DNA from: Deltaproteobacteria bacterium
Lineage (GTDB): Bacteria; Myxococcota_A; UBA796; UBA2385
DNA: 64,000 nucleotides
Reading direction: 5' to 3'
Assembly: GCA_018401435.1 (NCBI GenBank)
Contig: JAGYJW010000017.1
Span: forward strand, 1 to 64,000
Shown here: in pieces, positions 18,215 through 28,747 of the stretch
How the letters are laid out: each line of letters starts with the position of its first letter
Position numbering within the stretch: position 1 is the first letter of the stretch
Translations under genes and position numbers: made by a program
Notes under the pieces: model-generated
The model's input: the letters and a program-made list of their open reading frames with translations, nothing else
The model's database searches: none
Told to the model about the DNA's origin: nothing

Positions 18215-20548
18215 TCAGGGGGCGAGGGCCACCCGGTCCTGGGCGCCAGTTCCCGTCCGGGCGGGCCCGGCGACCTCGGTGCGGCTCTGCTCCACCAGCA
18301 GCTCCGCCGCGCCATAGCCCCCGCCCGCTTGCCAGCCGCCTTCGGCCAGGGCGGCGCGGGTCCAAGCGGGGTGGAAGTCCCCGGCCAGCCTGCCGCCATC
18401 CAGGGTGGCCAGGGTCGCCGTGCCGCCCGAGAGCCCGCCCAGGCTGCCGATTCCCCGGCTGCGCCCGCCATCCAGCACCGCGCCGTCCACCACGGCCAGC
18501 CGCAGGTCGAAGAAGCCCATGGGCGAGGTGGCCAGGCCGCTGCCGCCCAGGGTCCACAGGTCGATATGCAACTTACCGTCCGATTCTGCACCCGATGCCT
18601 TGGCGTCCAGACGCAGCAGCGCTTCGGTCGTACCGCCCCATTCCTGCATGAAGGCCGGATTGACGACGGCAGCGTGGGGGTTCACGCAGCTCCCCCCTTC
18701 CAGATCGAGGATGGCCCAGCTCTCGGCCACGACCCCCACGTCCGGGTCCAAGCCGGGGCTCCAATAGAAGGCCAGCGCCTCCCCCTCCAGCTCGTCCGAA
18801 GACTCCATTGCCGCCACCACGGCGTCCAGCTCCGGTCCGACGTGCAGGCTGCTGGCCGGCGGCGTCAGCGCGCCCACCCGCTCGACCGCGTCCACATAGA
18901 CGGACCAGCCCAGGGCCAGAGACGCGCCGCTTGGGTCCACCGGGGGCAGGGGGCTGCCCACCAGGGTGCAGCGCCCATCCTCCATCACACAACTCAAGCG
19001 CTCGACGGCGCTGCCCCGCAGCGTCGCATGCACCACCGCGCCATCCTCGACGGGCTCGCCCCGCATATCCACGCCGGTCACCAGCGCACGCACCTGCACC
19101 TGGCCGGCGGCGGTGGGGGCCAGCCAGGGCACCAGGCTGAGGAAGCGCTTGCCCACCTTGGGGCCCTCGCTGGCCCAGAGCTGGCGCGCGCCCTCCACAT
19201 TCAGCGCACCGGTTCCCATGCCGGCCTCGATGGCCGAGCCCCCCGATAGGGGGGTGGCGCTGCCCATCAGGGCCGCAGCCACGCCATAGTCGTCCGCCCC
19301 CGCCGCCACCAGCCACACCGCCGCGCCCGTGACCAGGGCCGCGGCCTGGCTGGTGCCCGCCATCATCCAGGGCCCCACCGTCTCGGGCGCACCCGGGGCG
19401 ATGCTCTCGGCGACGATACCGTCCAACAGCCCATCTCCGTCGCGATCTGCCGACAGGTCCCCTCCCGGGGCCATCAGGCTCATGCCCCCCGACCGGCTGC
19501 TATAGGCTGCCGCCACGAGCGGGGCCGCGCCATTGGGCCCCGACCCATCGGGGCTTCCTGCAGACACGGCCAACACATGGGCGCTGGCGGCCGGCCAGGT
19601 CAGGCTGTCTGCACCCGTATTGCCGGCCGATGCCACCATCACCATGCTGGCCTCATAGGCTTCGGCAAGCTCGGCCCGAAGCTCGGGTGAGGGCAGGTAG
19701 CCCGGCCCGAAGGACAGGCTCATATTCACGATGTCCGCGCCATTCTCGCGGGCATGTCGCAGGGCGCGGATCAGGTCCAGCTCATCGCCCTGGTTGTCCT
19801 CATCCAGCACCTTGATGGGCATGATGCTGACCCCGGGGGCCACGCCGCAGTATTGGCCAGACGATGCGATCAAGCTGGTGATGTGCGTGCCGTGCCCATT
19901 GTCGTCGTTGGGGTGACCATCTTCCTCCACCAGGTCCAGGGGGGCCACAAAGTCCACCCCCGCCAGGCTGGGCGCTGCGGCATGGATCTGCCCATTGGCC
20001 CCGATGTGGTCCTCATAGGCCACCCCGGTGTCCAAGACCGCCACCACCACGCCGCTCAGGTCTTGGGTGGCGGACCGTCGCGGCACGCCGGCTGCGTCCA
20101 GATGCCACTGCAGAGACGCAAGGCGCCCGTCTCGATCGCAGCTGCCAGGCAGGCCGGGGCGTCTGGCGCCCGAAGACAGCGCGCCCTGGATCATGCCCAT
20201 GGGGCGGGCATCTGCCACCCGCACATCCGCCATCAGGTCCGGCAGCACCGCTTCGACGCTGCGGCCTTGGGGCAGCCCCAAGGACAGCAGCCCGTCTGCC
20301 GTGGGCCGCGCCCGCAACAGCAGGCCATGGTCCTCGGCCAGGGCCGCGGCCTGGTCGGGGTCCCGCACCGAGACCAGCACGCGGTCGGCGCGCCAGGCCG
20401 GCTGCAGCTCCGCCCGAGCCTCGGCATCGGCCTCCCCATCGGGGGCGACGGGCTGGGGCGCGCTGCCTTGAATCGGCGTGAAGGCTGACGAGCAGGCGCC
20501 AAGCGTGAGGAGACAGAGGGCGGAGGCGCCCAGGCGAAGGAGGGGCAT
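18215..20548 (-). CDS. Subtilisin-family (S8) serine protease, lipoprotein
   Basis: Lipobox LTLGACSS; catalytic VAVLDTGVAYED, GHGTHITSLIASSG, MAGTSQAAALVTGAAV. Confidence 0.92.
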   Translation of the reverse strand: MPLLRLGASALCLLTLGACSSAFTPIQGSAPQPVAPDGEADAEARAELQPAWRADRVLVSVRDPDQAAALAEDHGLLLRARPTADGLLSLGLPQGRSVEAVLPDLMADVRVADARPMGMIQGALSSGARRPGLPGSCDRDGRLASLQWHLDAAGVPRRSATQDLSGVVVAVLDTGVAYEDHIGANGQIHAAAPSLAGVDFVAPLDLVEEDGHPNDDNGHGTHITSLIASSGQYCGVAPGVSIMPIKVLDEDNQGDELDLIRALRHARENGADIVNMSLSFGPGYLPSPELRAELAEAYEASMVMVASAGNTGADSLTWPAASAHVLAVSAGSPDGSGPNGAAPLVAAAYSSRSGGMSLMAPGGDLSADRDGDGLLDGIVAESIAPGAPETVGPWMMAGTSQAAALVTGAAVWLVAAGADDYGVAAALMGSATPLSGGSAIEAGMGTGALNVEGARQLWASEGPKVGKRFLSLVPWLAPTAAGQVQVRALVTGVDMRGEPVEDGAVVHATLRGSAVERLSCVMEDGRCTLVGSPLPPVDPSGASLALGWSVYVDAVERVGALTPPASSLHVGPELDAVVAAMESSDELEGEALAFYWSPGLDPDVGVVAESWAILDLEGGSCVNPHAAVVNPAFMQEWGGTTEALLRLDAKASGAESDGKLHIDLWTLGGSGLATSPMGFFDLRLAVVDGAVLDGGRSRGIGSLGGLSGGTATLATLDGGRLAGDFHPAWTRAALAEGGWQAGGGYGAAELLVEQSRTEVAGPARTGTGAQDRVALAP

Positions 20549-20627
20549 GTGGACCTCACCAGGAGGGGGCGCGGTGGCGACCCGGGCCTCCTCCATCGGG
20601 AGTCTGATCCAGACCTTGAGCGAGCCC

Positions 20628-21704
20628 TCAGCCGTCCATCGGGCCGCGGGCCTGGGCGTGGCGGGTGGCCAACATGCCGCAGGCCGATTCCTGGCTGCTG
20701 CCCACCGAATAGCGGCGCACCACCGGCGACTCCAAGGCGCGCAGCCGGTCCCGGAAGTGACCGCGCTCGGCATCGGTCGCCCGGCGAAAGCCCCCGGGCC
20801 GGTTGTCGTTGACATCAATGAGATTGAGCCGCACGGGCACATCCTGGAGCAGCCGAAGCAGGCCCTCCACCTCGTCCTCCCCGGTGTTGACGCCCCCCAT
20901 CAGCACCCAGGCCACCGTCACCCGGCGCCCGCTCTTGTGGTGGTAGGCGGCGATGGCCTCGGCCAGGTCTTGCAGGGGGATGCGCCCGGCGACGGGCAAC
21001 AGGGCCCTGCGCCGCTGCTCCACCGCGCTGGTCAAGGAGATGACCAGGCGGAATTTGTGGCCCTCTTCGGTGAAGCGCCGGATCTGGGCCACCAATCCCA
21101 CGGTAGAGATGCTGATTGCCTTATTCGAGATGCGCCCGCCGCAGGGATCAGACAGCACGTTGGCGGCCTGGATCACGGCGTCGTAGTTGTGAAAGGGCTC
21201 GCCCTGGCCCATGAAGACCACGCCGGTCACCCGCTGGCCCTGGGCCTCGGCAGCCGACCGCACGGCCACCAGGCAGCCCACCATCTCGGCGGCGGTCAAG
21301 CTGCGTTGCAGGCCCAGGCGCCCGGTGGCGCAAAAGGCGCAGCCCATGGCGCAGCCCGCTTGCGACGACAAGCAGACCGACCGGGCCCCGGCCTTGTGTA
21401 GGGGGATGCTGACGGCTTCGGCCACCGCCCCATCGGCGAAACGAAAGACAAAGCGCAGGCTGCCATCCACGGGATCGGGCACCCGCTCCACCTCTTCGGG
21501 CAGAGCCGGGTCCAGCAGGGCCGTCGCGGCCTGCCGCAAGGGGCGGCGCACCGGCCGGGCCATCGCGTCCCAGTCGCAGCGCCCCTGGCTGATGCCCCAG
21601 GCCAGCAGGCGCCGGGCCTCGGGCAGGCTGCAAGCCACCCCCGCCGCCGCAAAGGCTTCCACCAGATCGGGGGCCAGCAGCCCATGCAACGCGACGCGGT
21701 CCAT
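20628..21704 (-). CDS. rlmN: RlmN/Cfr-family radical SAM RNA methyltransferase
   Basis: CLSSQAGCAMGCAFCATGRLGLQRSLTAAEM radical SAM motif; C-terminal RRYSVGSSQESACGML. Confidence 0.88.
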   Translation of the reverse strand: MDRVALHGLLAPDLVEAFAAAGVACSLPEARRLLAWGISQGRCDWDAMARPVRRPLRQAATALLDPALPEEVERVPDPVDGSLRFVFRFADGAVAEAVSIPLHKAGARSVCLSSQAGCAMGCAFCATGRLGLQRSLTAAEMVGCLVAVRSAAEAQGQRVTGVVFMGQGEPFHNYDAVIQAANVLSDPCGGRISNKAISISTVGLVAQIRRFTEEGHKFRLVISLTSAVEQRRRALLPVAGRIPLQDLAEAIAAYHHKSGRRVTVAWVLMGGVNTGEDEVEGLLRLLQDVPVRLNLIDVNDNRPGGFRRATDAERGHFRDRLRALESPVVRRYSVGSSQESACGMLATRHAQARGPMDG

Positions 21705-21750
21705 GCTGACCCGCCTATGGCGCCCCGACGGGCGCGCCCACACTGCGGGC

Positions 21751-22296
21751 TCAGAGCGCCGTCACCGCCACCAGGCTGAGGCCCAGCCACAGGGCCATGC
21801 AGATCCCCAGCTTGGCCGCCATGCCCACGGCCCGGGCCACCGTGGCCGCCAGGGCGGGCTTCATCGAATCCTGCCAGCTCTTGCCCTGCTGGCCGCTCAT
21901 CTCGCCCAGCAATGCGCCGGCGAAGGTGCCGCCAAAGGCCCCAATCAGCGTGCCGACAATGGGCACGGGGATCACCACCGTGCCCACCAGAGCGCCCACC
22001 AGGCCGCCTGCGACCGCCCCCAACATGCCCTTGCGGCTGCCGCCTGCCGCCTTGGAACCCGCCATGCCCGACAGGAATTCGAGCAGCTCTCCAATGGCCG
22101 CCAACAGGGTGCCCAGGCCGATCCAGCCCCAACCGATGGTGCTGTGGGCCTCGCCGGCCCAGGCCGGATCGACCAGCTCGATCAACGCGGCCAGCCCCAG
22201 CAGGATCCAGGCCCCCGGCAGGCCGGCGATCACCAGCAGCACGCAAAAGAAGCCGCCCACCACAAAGAGCAGGGCGGCGAGCGAGGTGGCGGCCAT
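21751..22296 (-). CDS. DUF456-like Gly-rich membrane protein
   Basis: Four to five hydrophobic segments with GAVAGGLVGALVGTVVIPVPIVGTLIGAFGGTFAGALLGE. Confidence 0.8.
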   Translation of the reverse strand: MAATSLAALLFVVGGFFCVLLVIAGLPGAWILLGLAALIELVDPAWAGEAHSTIGWGWIGLGTLLAAIGELLEFLSGMAGSKAAGGSRKGMLGAVAGGLVGALVGTVVIPVPIVGTLIGAFGGTFAGALLGEMSGQQGKSWQDSMKPALAATVARAVGMAAKLGICMALWLGLSLVAVTAL

Positions 22297-22347
22297 CGGG
22301 GGGCTCCAGGGCGCAGGTGCACGGCGAAGACGTCGCAGCGGCGGAGC

Positions 22348-23016
22348 CTATTTCAGCGCCCCACCCGCACCCTCCCACAGCAGCGGCAGCCGGTCACCTT
22401 CGAACTCGCTCTGGTAGTCGGCCAGGAAGGGGACCAGCAGCGCCCGGGTGGCCCGGGTGGCCGACAAGGCGGCGTCGATGGGCGCCCACCAGGGATCGCT
22501 GGCGGCGCGGTCCACTGCCTGGCGGGCGCAGACGCGCACCGCAGCGTCCCAGGGGCTGTCATCCAGCGCAGCGAGGGGATCCTGGGGGAGCTGGTCGTAA
22601 TATTGCCGGTATTGGCCGGTGGGCCCCATCATGTCGCGCAGCCCATGGCGATCGGCCCACCAGGCCTGCAAGCGCAAGCAGCCATGCTCGCGCACATCCT
22701 CCTCATCATAGAGGGGAAAGCCCCAGTCTCGTTCGGTCACCACGTCGCGACCATTGGTGACCCAGTGGCAGAATTCGTGGAAGATCATCTGCGCGAGGCA
22801 GTCGTCGGCATCCAGGTGCTCGCGGGTGCTCAGCCACAAGGTGCCCGACCCATCCGTCATGCTGAAGATGGTGGGGTCGCGGCGCAGGGTGATGCCCAGG
22901 CGACGGGCCGTGGACAGCCAGATGACCTCGACGGGGTCGACATAGCGACGCAGCACCGGGCGCTCGTAGGCCGGGTCGTGAAAGCGCGCGGGCACCTTGA
23001 GGGAGGTCGCAGGCAT
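22348..23016 (-). CDS. Uncharacterised zincin-like protein
   Basis: CLAQMIFHEFCHWVTNG (HExxH) within a 222-aa ORF. Confidence 0.75.
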   Translation of the reverse strand: MPATSLKVPARFHDPAYERPVLRRYVDPVEVIWLSTARRLGITLRRDPTIFSMTDGSGTLWLSTREHLDADDCLAQMIFHEFCHWVTNGRDVVTERDWGFPLYDEEDVREHGCLRLQAWWADRHGLRDMMGPTGQYRQYYDQLPQDPLAALDDSPWDAAVRVCARQAVDRAASDPWWAPIDAALSATRATRALLVPFLADYQSEFEGDRLPLLWEGAGGALK

Positions 23017-23024
23017 TGCGCCTC

Positions 23025-25754
23025 CTATCGCCGACGGCGCAGCACCGCGAGGCCCAGCAGGCCGCCCAGCACCAGGCCGCCCACCGGGGCGCTGCCGCCG
23101 CTCGCGCAGCCCTTGCAGTCGGTGCCGCCACCGTAGACGCCCGAGGCGCCGCCGGTATCCGGACCCCCATCCAGGCCGCTATCCAGGGTAGCGCAGTCCT
23201 CATCCAGCCCCGGCGAACCCGGGAAGACGGCGGCGTCCGTATCGTCGCAATCCACGTCCTGGGCAAAGCCGTCGCCGTCCTGGTCGTCGTCATTGCCGTC
23301 GCAGTCCTGATCTACCCCGTCATACCAGGTCTCGTCGGCGCCCGGGTTGATGGTGCTGTTGGCGTCGTCGCAGTCGTCGCCACCCCATGCGACGGAATCG
23401 TAGCCGTCGCCATCGGCGTCGTATTCGTCCGAGTCGTCACAATCGTTGATGATGCCGTCGCCGGCGATGTCGGGGGCGCCGGGATAGGTGTCGGCTTCGG
23501 CGTCGTCGCAGTCCTCACCGCCATAGCTCTCGCTGTCGAAGCCGTCGCCATCGGCGTCATAGTCCGAGTCTTCGGCGCAGTCCTGGTCGATGCCGTCATA
23601 CCAGAGCTCTTCGGCGCCGGGGAAGATGCTGTCGTCGTCGTCGTCGCAGTCGTCACCGTCGGTGCAGGTCACCGAATCGAAGCCGTCCCCGTCGGCGTCG
23701 CAGACATCGGCCCCGTCGCAGTCCTGGTCGATGGCGTCATAGGGGATCTCCAGGGCGCCGGGGTGGATGCTGGGGTCGCCATCATCGCAGTCTTCGTCGC
23801 CCAGGATGCTGCTGTTGCCGTCCCAGCCCCCCGCGTCGAAGACGCAGGCCACATAGAGATCCGTGTCTGCATCCGATTCGACGGTGGGTAGGCTGCCATC
23901 GCAGTCGTTGTCCAGGCCGTCGCACAGCTCCAGCGCGCCCGGGTAGCGGGTCAGGTCGCCATCATCGCAGTCCTCGCCGCCGGTGATGGCCGAACCGTCC
24001 CAGCCACCGCCATCGACGGCGCAATCCACGAAGCCGTCCACATCGCCATCCACCTCGACCGCCGGCAGGCCGCCATCGCAGTCGTTGTCCTGGCCGTCGC
24101 ACAGCTCCACGGCGCCCGGGTAGACCGTGTCGTCGCCATCGTCGCAGTCCTCGCCGCCGCTGATGGCCGAAGCATCCCAGCCGCCGCCATCCACGGTGCA
24201 GTCCACAAAGCCGTCCACGTCGCCATCGACCTCGACCACGGGCAGGCTGCCATCGCAGTCGTTGTCCTGGCCGTCGCACAGCTCCGTCGCGCCCGGGTAG
24301 ACCGTCGCGTCGCTGTCCAGGCAGTCATCGCCGCCCACAACCGTGCCGCTGCCATCCCAGCCGCCGCCATCCAGGCTGCAGACCGCGTAGCCGTCGCCAT
24401 CGCCGTCCACCTCGTCGCTGCCGATGCTGCCGTCACAGTCGTTGAGTTGGCCATCGCATAGCTCCGGCGCGCCGGGGAAGACCGTGTCGTCACCGTCGTC
24501 GCAGTCGTCCCCGCCCACCACCGTGCCGCCGCCATCCCAGCCGCCGCCGTCCAGGCTGCAGACCGCGTAGCCGTCGCCATCGCCGTCCAACTCGTCGCTC
24601 CCGATGCTGCCGTCGCAGTCATTGAGCTGCCCATCGCACAGCTCCGGCGCGCCGGGGAAGACCGTGTCGTCGCCGTCGTCGCAGTCGTCCCCGCCCACCA
24701 CCGTGCCGCTGCCATCCCAGCCGCCGCTGTCCAAGGCGCAGACCACATAGCCGTCGAGGTCGACATCCACCTCGCCGCTGCCGATGCTGCTGTCGCAGTC
24801 GTTGAGCTGGCCGTCGCACAGCTCGGTCGCCCCCGGATAGACCGTGTCGTCGCCGTCGTCGCAGTCCTCGTCGGCGCAGCTCAGGTCACCGTCGGCGTCA
24901 CCGAAGGCGTCGTCTCCCACGCAGAGGTCGCAGGCATCGCCCACGCCGTCCCCATCGCTGTCGGCCTGGGTGGGGTTGGCCACCGCGGGGCAGTTGTCGC
25001 TGCCATTGACGATGCCGTCACCATCCGTGTCTGCACCAAAGGCGGCCCAGGCCACCGCCTGTTCGAGCAGGCGATCCCAGTCACCGGAGCGCAGGCTGCT
25101 GTTGTTGTAGCTGGTCTGGGCCATGTAGACATGGCCCAGGTAGACCGTGCGCCCTGCGCCATACTCGCCCACCACCACGGAATTGGTGCCACAGGACGAG
25201 GTGCCGATCACCTGCCCGTTGGTGGCGTCGCTGGCATAAGGCGAGCCTTCGATGTGGTTGGCGCCCGCCGGGAGGGGGCTGGTCACCCCGGTGGTGATGG
25301 CGTGCGTCGAGAGGGTGCTGGAGCCCCCCGAACAATAGGAGTAGTGGTAGCTGTAGGAGTCGATGGGCTGCACATCGTCGATGGTGGTGAGCACCGCGGC
25401 GCCCGGCGCCGTCACCCAGTCCACCCAGCCCACGCTCACCACGCCGCCGCCCCCGGCAAAGGTCCACGCAGACAGGGCGTTGGCCATGGCCGCGGTCCAG
25501 TCTACAGCATTGAACCCCGAGTCTCCAAGAATCACGACATCGTAGTTGGCCAGCTCTGCCGCGCTGTCGATGCCGCTGGCCGTCACCACCGTGGCGGTGA
25601 AGTCATACCAGGTGTCGTCGTTGAGCTGCGCCGCCAGGGCCGAGGCCGTCGCCGTGGTGGACGCGCCATTCTCGATCGCCACCCGGATGGGGGTGGCCTG
25701 GGCGAGGGAGGGGGCGGCCAAGGCCAGCAGAATGAGCGAGGAGCGTGCGATCAC
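23025..25754 (-). CDS. Secreted MopE-type metal-binding repeat protein with MYXO-CTERM-like anchor
   Basis: Probable GTG start (VIARSSLILLALAAPSLAQA); N-terminal ThuA/GATase-like domain; thrombospondin-3-like DTDGDGIVNGSDNCPAVANPTQADSDGDGVGDACD; about ten DCDDGDDTVYPGATELCDGQ-NDCDG repeats; C-terminal GLVLGGLLGLAVLRRRR. Confidence 0.9.
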   Translation of the reverse strand: MIARSSLILLALAAPSLAQATPIRVAIENGASTTATASALAAQLNDDTWYDFTATVVTASGIDSAAELANYDVVILGDSGFNAVDWTAAMANALSAWTFAGGGGVVSVGWVDWVTAPGAAVLTTIDDVQPIDSYSYHYSYCSGGSSTLSTHAITTGVTSPLPAGANHIEGSPYASDATNGQVIGTSSCGTNSVVVGEYGAGRTVYLGHVYMAQTSYNNSSLRSGDWDRLLEQAVAWAAFGADTDGDGIVNGSDNCPAVANPTQADSDGDGVGDACDLCVGDDAFGDADGDLSCADEDCDDGDDTVYPGATELCDGQLNDCDSSIGSGEVDVDLDGYVVCALDSGGWDGSGTVVGGDDCDDGDDTVFPGAPELCDGQLNDCDGSIGSDELDGDGDGYAVCSLDGGGWDGGGTVVGGDDCDDGDDTVFPGAPELCDGQLNDCDGSIGSDEVDGDGDGYAVCSLDGGGWDGSGTVVGGDDCLDSDATVYPGATELCDGQDNDCDGSLPVVEVDGDVDGFVDCTVDGGGWDASAISGGEDCDDGDDTVYPGAVELCDGQDNDCDGGLPAVEVDGDVDGFVDCAVDGGGWDGSAITGGEDCDDGDLTRYPGALELCDGLDNDCDGSLPTVESDADTDLYVACVFDAGGWDGNSSILGDEDCDDGDPSIHPGALEIPYDAIDQDCDGADVCDADGDGFDSVTCTDGDDCDDDDDSIFPGAEELWYDGIDQDCAEDSDYDADGDGFDSESYGGEDCDDAEADTYPGAPDIAGDGIINDCDDSDEYDADGDGYDSVAWGGDDCDDANSTINPGADETWYDGVDQDCDGNDDDQDGDGFAQDVDCDDTDAAVFPGSPGLDEDCATLDSGLDGGPDTGGASGVYGGGTDCKGCASGGSAPVGGLVLGGLLGLAVLRRRR
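23300..24880 (-). repeat. Tandem MopE-type coding repeats (period about 177-180 bp, then shorter units)
   Basis: The segment accgtgtcgtcgccgtcgtcgcagtc recurs at about 24841, 24661, 24481, 24301, 24124, 23947 and 23767. Units at 24661 and 24481 are almost identical. Confidence 0.9.
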
Positions 25755-25816
25755 GATGCCTTCCGGGTCTCGATGGACGCTCGGGACGCCGTCAGACCCG
25801 AGCACAGGCAGCCACC

Positions 25817-28263
25817 TTAGCCACCGCGGCGCCCAGGCGCGCTAGCACCGCTATTACTTCCGACCTTCCGCCGCCGAGCGGGGGCGCGGGGACCGCTGCG
25901 GGGCGGCCGCCACTGGTCGCCATCGCGCCAATAGCCCAGGGCATCGAGCAGCCCGGCCAGGGCCTCCCGCGAGCAGCCCAACCAGCTCATCAGCTCGTCG
26001 GGGACGGTGAAGGCGCCGCGCCGACCCAGGCCCCGCAGGCGGGCGCCCACCCGCTCCAGCAGGTCCACCCGCACCGCCAGGGGGCCCACCCGAGGGTAGC
26101 CGATGGCCACCAGCCAGTCTTGGGCCACCGCGCCCGCGACCGCAAAGGACGAGGCCCCTGGGGGCGGCACGGGCCCCGTCAACCGCCCCTCGGCCCTCAG
26201 CAGGGCCGCGCGGGCCACCACCTCGGCCGGCTTGAGCAGGCCCGCCACATAGACCCAGTCCGCCCCCAGCCGCACGTCCAGCCGGGCCAGCAGCGGCCGA
26301 TCCGCGGCTTGCAGCTGGGAGAGCTGCGCCTGCAAGGCCCGGTTGGGCAAGGTGCCCAGCCCGCGCTCCAGCAGGTAGAGCAGCCCGCGCCCGGCCCCGG
26401 ACAGGCCGGCGGCGGCCTCCCGGTGCAGGGGCGAGAGCAGGGCGTCCACGCGGCTGCGGGTCCAGGCTTCCAGGCGGGCGTGGGCGGCCCGGCGCGCCGC
26501 CTCGCTGCTCAGCGCAGAATCCAGCAGGCCCACCTCGGGGCGCAGGCGCTCGGGGCCAGCCGACCACCGACCCAGCAGCTGATCTTGCCAGAGGATCTCG
26601 GCCGTCTCTGCAACAACCAGGGTGCTGTCATCGGCAGCCAGCAGCAGGTCCAGGCGCTCCGCCTCGGCCGCCTTCCGGCTGGCCTCGCCCGCGGCGCTCT
26701 TGCGGGGCAGGCCCGGGCTGGGCAGATCCAAGCCCCGCAAGGCCGCAAAGGGGCTGTCGGCGCGGGGCTCTACCGGCTCGACAGCGTCGGGATCGGCCGG
26801 CCGCACCGGGCCCGCCGCAAGGCGCCACCGCGGGCCGGTGGTCGACAAAGCGCCGGGTGAGCTGGGTGTGAAGGGCGTCGCTCAGGCGATCCTCGATCTC
26901 ACGGGCCCGGCCCTGCCAGCCGGCGGCATCGCCGATCCACCCAGCCTGGTGGGTGATATAGGTCCAGGACCGGATGAAGGCGATGCGGGTGGTGAGCGTG
27001 TCTGCATCACCGCCGATGCGATCCTGGCGGGCCAGGCGCTCGGCCATCCAGTCGGTGTCCACCCGGCCCTTGGGGCCACTGAGTTGCAAATACAAAGAGG
27101 TCAGCATCTCCGTGTGTTCATCCACCAGCAGCTTGCGGTAGTCGGGCACCCGGCACACGCTCCACAGCAGGCGCACGGCCGCTTCACCCCGCGCCCGGCG
27201 GCGCACCTCGGGGTCCTGCAGCAGCCGCAGCAGGGCCCCGCTGTCTTCGGCCCGCTCGGTCATGGCCATGAAGCGGCGGGGGGGCGGCATGCGCAGGCTC
27301 TCCACCAGGCTGTCGGCGCTGCCAAAGTCCAGGTCGGTGTTGCGCCAATAGATGCGGCGCTCGGGCTCGAAGCTGTGCCCCTCGATGGCAGCGATGAGAT
27401 CCGGTGCCAGGGGCCCCACCTCGGCCAGGGTGCCAAAGCTGCCATCTGTGCGATACCGCCCCGCCCGACCCGCCACCTGGGCCAGCTCCGCCGCGCCCAG
27501 CTCCCGCACCTGCTGGCCGTCGAATTTGCGTACCGCCGCGAAGGCCACATGGTCGATGTCCATATTGAGGCCCATGCCGATGGCATCGGTGGCCACAAGA
27601 TAGTTCACATCCCCGTTCTGGTAGAGGGCGACCTGGGCGTTGCGGGCCCGGGGAGACAGGGCGCCCAGCACCACGGCGGCCCCACCGCGGCGGCGGCGCA
27701 GGCGCTCGGCCACGGCATAGACCTGCTCCACCGAATAGGCGACCACGGCGCTTCGGGGCGGCAGATCGGATAGCTCGTCGCAACCCGACCAACGCAAGCG
27801 GCTGAAACGGGGCCGGCTGTGGATCTCTGCGGTGGGCAGCAGCTCGCGCACCAGGGGGGCCATCGTGTCTGCACCCATGAACCAGGTCTCGCGGCGCCCG
27901 CGGGCATTCAGCAGCCGGTCGGTGAAGACGTGGCCCCGCTCCCGGTGGGCGCAGAGCTGGATCTCATCCACCGCCAGGAATTCCACCGGACGGTCCACCG
28001 GCATCGATTCGACGGTGCAGACCCAATAGCGGGCCTCCCGGGGGATGCGCTTCTCTTCGCCGGTGACCAGGGCCACCTTGGCCTCGCCCACCTCGGCCAC
28101 CACCTTGTCGTAGACCTCGCGGGCCAGCAGGCGCAGGGGCAGTCCGATCATGCCGGTGCGGCGCCCCAACATGCGGCGCACCGCCCGGTGGGTCTTGCCG
28201 GTGTTGGTGGGCCCCAGCAGCGCCTGCAGGGTGGCGGGCTCGTCCAGGTCGCGCAGGCTCATG
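25817..28263 (-). CDS. SUV3-type RNA helicase, apparently frameshifted between about 26790 and 26850
   Basis: MSLRDLDEPATLQALLGPTNTGKTHRAVRRML...AVDEIQLCAHRERGHVFTDRLLNARG...TDAIGMGLNMDIDHVAFAAVRKFDG in the 26628-28263 frame. The C-terminal SUV3-like region continues in the 25817-26848 frame (ALLRAEGRLTGPVPPPG etc.). Confidence 0.82.
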
Positions 28264-28297
28264 GGGCCGGCTAACCCATCTCTCCCGGAGGGTCGCC

Positions 28298-28720
28298 ATG
28301 GCCGGTTCCAGCCCCGAGATTCGCGTGGTCGCCGCCGCTTTGATGCGGGACGGTCGCGTATTGGCCGCCCGACGGGGCCCGCGCCAGCGGCAGGCCGGCC
28401 TGTGGGAGCTGCCCGGAGGCAAGGTGGAGGCAGGCGAGAGCGACGCACAGGCGCTGGAGCGCGAGCTGGCCGAAGAGCTGGACCTTCGGGTGCGCGCCGG
28501 GGAGGTCCTGGCCGAGAACGTCCACCAATACCCCGACCTCACCATTCGCCTGGTGGCCCTGTCCGCGACGCTGGTGGGCGACCAGCAGCCTTGCGCCACC
28601 GAACACGACGCCCTGTGCTGGCTGGGCCCCGACGCCTTGCGCACCGTGGACTGGGCCCCCGCCGACATCCCGCTGCTGGACGCCGTCCAGGCGGCGCTGC
28701 GTGCCGGCGGGTTAGGCTGA
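28298..28720 (+). CDS. Nudix hydrolase (MutT-like)
   Basis: GLWELPGGKVEAGESDAQALERELAEELDL Nudix box. Confidence 0.93.
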   Translation: MAGSSPEIRVVAAALMRDGRVLAARRGPRQRQAGLWELPGGKVEAGESDAQALERELAEELDLRVRAGEVLAENVHQYPDLTIRLVALSATLVGDQQPCATEHDALCWLGPDALRTVDWAPADIPLLDAVQAALRAGGLG

Positions 28721-28747
28721 GGCCACCCTCCCTCCCGGACCCCCACC

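Noticed and set aside
23300-24880. CRISPR-like periodic repeats
   Set aside because: Period is about 180 bp, repeats are coding and in frame, and there are no short spacers; they are MopE-type protein repeats.
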